Shown here piece after piece: positions 58,843 to 64,000 of a stretch of 64,000 nt of DNA. Each line of letters begins with the position of its first letter. Position 1 is the first letter of the stretch. The position numbers and the translations under genes are program-made. The stretch comes from Epiperipatus broadwayi (taxonomy: Eukaryota; Onychophora; Udeonychophora; Euonychophora; Peripatidae). Below the pieces are notes generated by a model. The model saw only the letters and a list, made by a program, of their open reading frames with translations. It had not been told where the DNA came from and searched no databases. The stretch lies in the NCBI GenBank assembly GCA_028023455.1, contig JAQFVV010000021.1, positions 5,236,853 to 5,300,852 on the forward strand, written 5' to 3'.

Positions 58843-59010
58843 TCTTTGGGATCATACATCTTTTTCACATGTTTACGATTACATACCCTCCACAAAGGTG
58901 TTAAAAGTGGATAGAAAATAATCCCTATCTTGCTTGAGAATGGTTTAAGTGTAATGAAAATTACATTATAGAAATATTATTTATTGAAGGATGTCTTATT
59001 TTATTAGATT

Positions 59011-59440
59011 TCCAAAAGAAAGTTAATAATGTTTTTCAGTATATTCACTTTTATAAATTAAATGAATAAGAAGTTTCTATGTAAGTTAACACTACACACA
59101 CAGTCGATTAAAGTTATGCAGTGCTTTGAAATAAGAAGCATTTTATTTAGCTTTCATCTTATGATTGAAATTAGAATGGAATCATCCTTAGTATTTATTT
59201 ACCTGGATAAACTTTCGTTATATTTTAATTGGTGCTACACTTTTTCCTTGATTTTACACATTTAAATGTAATGCTAGTTTTTCATTGATCACTGATGACT
59301 ATTTCTTATTAGAACTAAAATAGTCCTGTATTTTCAAATGTCAGGTGAGATCTACTACCTTCATTTGTTTTTGATAACTTCTGAGTTCATATATAAGTGA
59401 TACTTTTCTTTTAAGTTAAAAAAAAAACCCCAACGCTATA
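59011..59440. other. No gene recognised
   Basis: The open frame 59,062-59,265 has no domain. Confidence 0.5.
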
Positions 59441-59599
59441 ATGCATCAAAAACTTTTCATCACTTTTTGCAATTACTTAACTATGTTGAATGAAGATATA
59501 ATTAATAAAGCTGTTGTGTATATCTTAACCATTGGATTAAATATGCTACATTTCCTACTGATATTACTTCAAGAACACAATATATTAACCTCCCTTCTA

Positions 59600-60490
59600 T
59601 GTACCAACATATCTATGTCTAAATAAAAAGGTGTGCATCACACTCAATGGAGAATCACTGTCCGGGTTTCATCCATATAATTCTATTCCTCAAGACTTCC
59701 CTCTTAGCTCTCTTCTCTTTGCTGCTTGTGTCAACTACCTTCTTTTAGAAATAGAAAAAAAATTAGGAATACTTATTCCAATAATCAAACAAACGATTAA
59801 TCACATCTATGTGAATGACAATTATATTTCTCCCCTCAAAAAATTCCTTCCCATATTTGATATTGTACTTGATAACTATACTAACAAATCCTCATTACAC
59901 TTTAACAAAAGAAAATCTTCCATTTAAAATATTCTTACAGGTAATACTATTCCTTCTACTCTTCCTTTACACCATATACAATGTGATGAGAACTGGTATC
60001 AAAGTCAGCTTACTGTTTCAATAAAAAACACCATTAATGCATTATCCAAAGCACAATATTCAGTAATGTAAAGGAATCACTAATCAATATCTTAATTTTT
60101 CCCAAAATTAATTATATCCTACCTATTATTAAATTCACATCCCCTTTCAAAAAAAAAAAAAAAAGGAGATATACTCTCTTATTATCAAACTAATCTGAAA
60201 CAAAAAGACAGTAGTACATAGCATCATAAAAATGCAGAAACAGATAAGTCATTGATCTTTCATTGCACGGCATTGCTACTCTTTATATTAACAGAGTCAT
60301 TAATGAAATAACTAAACTGATTAATTATTTCCTAAATACTAATAATCGAATTCCCATTAGCTCCACTAATACTCCATCACCTATTAACAATAATTTTATG
60401 AAAACCTTAATTATCCTCATAAGTAAACATGCAACTCTCTGGCATAACTTATTTCTCAATAAAATTAGCTATGGCAAACATATAAAATAA
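59600..60490 (+). pseudogene. Non-LTR reverse transcriptase fragment
   Basis: A frame at 59,631-59,927 contains I-P-Q-D-F-P-L-S-S-L-L-F-A-A-C-V-N-Y-L-L (about 59,683-59,745), the counterpart of the Q-G-x-P-L-S-P-x-L-F motif of LINE RTs, and about 35 residues later I-Y-V-N-D, matching the Y-A-D-D active site with the first aspartate replaced. Downstream frames (60,263-60,490) could be the thumb and C-terminal part but show no motif. It differs from the RTE-like copies in this window. The N-terminal half is absent. Confidence 0.6.
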
Positions 60491-61180
60491 ATAAATAATA
60501 ATAATATAACAAATACTATTCATTCTTTCCTATTATGTAGTAACAAACATTATAAAAAAGTTCAAATATTGATGCCTAGAACTCAAATATACTGACTTTT
60601 TAATTAAAATAAATATCAAAGCCCATCCTATTAGTTGTTTTCTCCTATAAGTGACACTGTAGACCTATAGATATACTGCTATTTATCATAGAGATGAAGA
60701 CACCTTGGCACACTTTGGGATTGTTTCTCCCTTCTTTCCTGCCACATTCTTACCACTGACATTATTCATTCAAATTCATAGACAATCAATAAACTCATTT
60801 ATAACATGCAGAGACCTTTTTCACACTTGGGCTCAAAAAATGCTACTTAAGCTTTAACCCCAAATCTCCCAATACTAAAACACTTTTTATATATATAAAA
60901 AAATCATAATATTAAAAGGAGAGATCAGATCTATGCACCAGCTGATATTTTTGCAGCTATTTGGAGTCTAATCTCATTCACAACTTTATAGTGACTAGGA
61001 TATTGTTTTTATTTATAAATATACCCTATATATATTGATTATTGTTTAAATATGACCAATATTTCATATATAATACCATCTATTTTGCTATTTCCCTACT
61101 CTTAAGTTATTTGCCTTTTTTTTTTTAATAATACATATAAATAATCTTTAATTACATGAAAGCATGAAACATTTAAACAA
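60491..61180. other. No gene recognised
   Basis: Possibly further 3' sequence of the same LINE; AT-rich. Confidence 0.4.
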
Positions 61181-61185
61181 TATCA

Positions 61186-61255
61186 ATATGAATGACAATC
61201 AACAATCTCAATCTGTTGTCAAGGCAACCTTCTTTAAACAATAAAAGTGGAAAAT
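61186..61255 (+). repeat. Dispersed repeat family D copy
   Basis: CAATCAACAATCTCAATCTG then TTGTCAAGGCAACC and AATAAAAGTGGA match the copy at 26.4 kb. Confidence 0.6.
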
Positions 61256-63425
61256 CATCTTTATATATGGCCTAACATGTTTATATAGACACTAAAGATT
61301 GAAATTTGACTACAAAGAATGAAATTATCAATTCAAAGAAGTTTAAATCAACTTCATTAATCTTTAGTATTGATATAATTTTATTATATATCTCATAAAA
61401 TGTAAATAGTATGCCAAATAAGTTAATTTAAAACTAAAATACAAAGTATATAAATACATATGTGCACAAAAAAATGAAAAATTTGAAAGCATAATCAATA
61501 TTAGAATGAGAATCTGAATTTCTGTTATCATTAACAATGAGAATTAAGAAATATGTAAATAGATATATAATAATTATCATAAAAAATACTTATATGTTTG
61601 TTTCTTGATATATATATATATATCAGGAAACCTAAAATTAATGCACACTTTGAAATATTTCTAGCTATAAAAAAAAATACATTAAACCATTTCACTAAAA
61701 GCATCATTCAGTCATGCTTTTGAATTTTACAACCCAGAAATCTTAAATATTTATTTATTTTAGAAATTTTGGAGAAAGGCCATTTTCATACATGTTATTT
61801 CCTATTAAGCTATTAATACATTAAAAAACAATAACATATCACCAAAAAATAAGAGGATTTATTAAAAAAGTAAGGATTATACAGTAAAATATGATTACAT
61901 GTAATTTTAATTATTAAAAGACATTTTGAGTAACTAGGCAAGAGAGTAGAATGATTAAGTTATAACATTTGATAAGCATCAATGGTAGTTAGCCATTCCT
62001 CACCACGCTCTTAACACCCTTTATTCTAACATTTCAGTTTTAGAGATGTATTAGAAAAATTTAATGAGCCTTATATTTTCATATATTTACAAAATAAAGA
62101 CCTCACAGTAATGCATCACTCCGCTAAGCTTTTGATATGAATTTAAATTTATGTCAAGTAAAAAATAAAAATTTTTCCAACAGATTTATATTTTTTCAGA
62201 TAGCCAACCTATAGCCAATAACCGTTCATCATTGGTCGGTAAATGTATATTTATTCTTAGATTGTAATACCAGAATGGAAAACTGCTCAAACTCTCACCA
62301 TCTGATAATTAGAAATTGTGGTAGTAATTGCCTTAGTCTCCACTGTTCTTTTGTGAGAGTCTGTAAAAAATGCATTTACCCTATAATGTGCTATTTTAAA
62401 AAGATGATGCCCTATCAAGATCACACTGATCCATTCTTGACCCTAAAAACAATTTGTTCCAAAGCAAAGTTAATGCCAAAACTGTCAGTTAAAAATAGTT
62501 AGGCAGTCACTTATTAATCAATACCAGATAGATCAGCTATCTGAGAAAATTCTCAGCAAAAAAACATAAGATATATATATATAAAAAGAGAGAATTCAGA
62601 TTGTGAGAATGATTAGGGACATGGAAAAAGACATTCTATCCAAGTTTATTTTTCAGTTCTATAAAATCTTGCCATTTCTTGACATTGATACTCTGGTTCC
62701 CTAACCCTACCATCACTAAAGTGATTTCAAGATCTGTTCAGCTTGGAGAACTAGTATGTACTGCAGCTATATCGTAGCATGGGAATTCTATATTAAATAG
62801 GCATATTGCTATTTTTTCTTCCTGTCACTTTTTTTAATTGACTAGCAATAGTCAACTGCTCAATTCAAGTCTTTCGGTACTTCCAAAATTTTCCAGTTCC
62901 AAATATTGCAATTTTTTTTTGCATTTACATGTTTGCTTTCATTTACCCCCCCCCCCCCGCACCTAAATTTAGCTTTCATATTCAATAAAAATCATTATTA
63001 TGTATTTAAATTCTGACTTTTTTTTTAATGCAATGAAAATGTTTTAATAAACTATTTTCAATTGATGATAACAGGACTACATCATCTTAGTTCATAGAGT
63101 GACTTGAGATATTAGAAGTTTACTGGAAAGGTTAAAATAAAAGCTTGTGTTAGCATTAATATTTCATTTTATACCAATTGATTCTGCAGTCAGTTACACA
63201 AACATGAGTAATCAAAAAAACCCCAGAAGATAGTGCCAAGCAGATCTTCCAAAATGATCTACAAAACAGGTCTAGCGATCTAGCTGGTCCATTTCTTACT
63301 GAAGACGATTGTTATGCAAATAGTTCTGGAGTATAAAAACATCATGTGGATTAATGCTGTCAATGAGTATTTTAAATGTAAGGTTAGTAAAATCACATGA
63401 TGCTTTTACTTCATAATTATACATC
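61256..63425. other. No gene recognised
   Basis: (TA)n at 61,609-61,624 and 62,571-62,582, a C run at 62,947-62,958. The open frame 62,275-62,502 is cysteine-rich by chance, with no ordered motif. I see no repeats shared with the rest of the window. Confidence 0.5.
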
Positions 63426-63429
63426 ATCA

Positions 63430-63555
63430 AATAGTTAGTCACTAGGTATCATGCAACATTCAGGTACTGAAAGAAACAGATTGAGTTTAAATCCAGGACC
63501 TTTAGCCCTCAAGTTTATCAGTCAAATTCATGCTAAACTACAATTTAGAGCCTAT
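63430..63555 (-). repeat. Possible tRNA-derived SINE relic
   Basis: The minus strand has a box A-like TGTAGTTTAGCATGAAT (about 63,543-63,527) and a box B-like GGATTTAAACTC (about 63,497-63,486) at tRNA-like spacing. No tail or target duplication seen. Confidence 0.35.
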
Positions 63556-64000
63556 ATAAGAAGATGTCAGCTCTACTAATATTGACGTAAAGCGATTTTA
63601 ATCACATGGTTCATAATCGATAGTAATTCTTAATCTTTCCTTTACGAATAAATAGTTGAAATTTCAATATAAATGATAAACACTATAATTCCCAATTAAA
63701 CCATTTTTGGAAGTATAAATTATTAATTCCGGAGACCTAAAGAAAAACAACAACCTATGTCTGGCCAGTCCTTTTAAATTTTAATAAGATTGTAGTAGCT
63801 TTTAATTTTTATTTTAATTAGTTATTTAAACATCATTTTGCAAATAAACTGTGTTTAGAATTTTATCATGTTTAGACTAAACTTGTCATATAAATGCAAC
63901 AAAAATTTACTAAGGTTACAAAATTAAATTAAAGACTATTACTTATAAGATCTTAAGTGCTTGACTCATTGATATGGTATGAAAGAATTCATGAAAGAAT
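63556..64000. other. AT-rich sequence, no feature recognised
   Basis: Nothing seen up to the window edge. Confidence 0.5.

Larger units (their letters stand above)
58085..59010 (+). repeat. Tandem array of units of about 350 bp with hammerhead ribozymes (retrozyme-like), family H2
   Basis: The AAGGTGTTAAA-GTGGATAGAAA block recurs at about 58,202, 58,541 and 58,896, and the hammerhead at 58,439 and 58,796, giving a period of about 340-357 bp. The left end begins with an inverted piece of the unit (58,108-58,195). The unit encodes no protein. The architecture, non-coding tandem units each with a self-cleaving motif, is that of retrozymes, whose transcripts are cut to unit length and circularised. 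Confidence 0.75.

Noticed and set aside
62275-62502. Cysteine-containing 75-codon frame as a secreted peptide
   Set aside because: No signal peptide and no ordered cysteine pattern; probably chance.
1-64000. CRISPR array or bacterial operons
   Set aside because: No regularly spaced direct repeats with unique spacers and no bacterial gene organisation; the content is eukaryotic.

Overview
The window looks like an intergenic or intronic stretch of an AT-rich invertebrate (metazoan) nuclear genome. It has no bacterial-style gene density, and nearly every open frame is short. The recognisable content is decayed eukaryotic mobile DNA: RTE-like and other non-LTR retrotransposons, a Ty3/Gypsy element, a Penelope-like element, mariner and pogo/Tigger DNA transposons, tRNA-derived SINEs and foldback elements. 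I found no host protein-coding gene and no convincing functional tRNA, rRNA or CRISPR array. The species cannot be named from the sequence alone.

Layout. 1-4.9 kb: simple and AT-rich DNA with two tRNA-SINE relics. 4.9-6.7 kb and 11.7-13.3 kb: RTE-like LINE remnants, each interrupted by a small element of about 190 bp with inverted repeats, 13-bp target duplications and a hammerhead-like core. 14.8-17.2 kb: a hammerhead retroposon, a young SINE and two large inverted repeats. 19.2-19.8 kb: an ATA microsatellite and a duplicated 230-bp block. 20.1-22.7 kb: a near-perfect palindrome with 1.1-kb arms, made of two head-to-head Penelope-like copies that encode a GIY-YIG endonuclease. 26.6-36.1 kb: an old Gypsy element with LTRs of about 2.1 kb; its right LTR was later split by a TA-duplicating DNA transposon whose relative lies at 47.9-49.1 kb. 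36.5-46.7 kb: foldback repeats, an intact-looking hammerhead retroposon, a mariner relic, LINE tails and a pogo/Tigger relic. 49.9-56.0 kb: SINE copies, a low-repeat CpG-containing stretch and another RTE-like LINE. 56.4-59.0 kb: a palindrome with two opposed hammerheads and a tandem array of units of about 350 bp with a hammerhead in each unit. 59.4-64 kb: a LINE reverse-transcriptase relic and unannotated DNA.

The main theme is hammerhead ribozymes. At least four sequence families in 64 kb carry the C-U-G-A-N-G-A / stem II / G-A-A-A / stem III / N-U-H layout, in different vehicles: a retroposon of about 110 nt with a 17-bp target duplication, a tandem retrozyme-like array, TIR-bounded short elements, and Penelope-type terminal repeats. 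Several single copies have lost one core base, but comparison between copies restores a G-C closing pair in stem II, which argues for descent from working ribozymes. All structural statements were made by eye and need folding and covariance checks.
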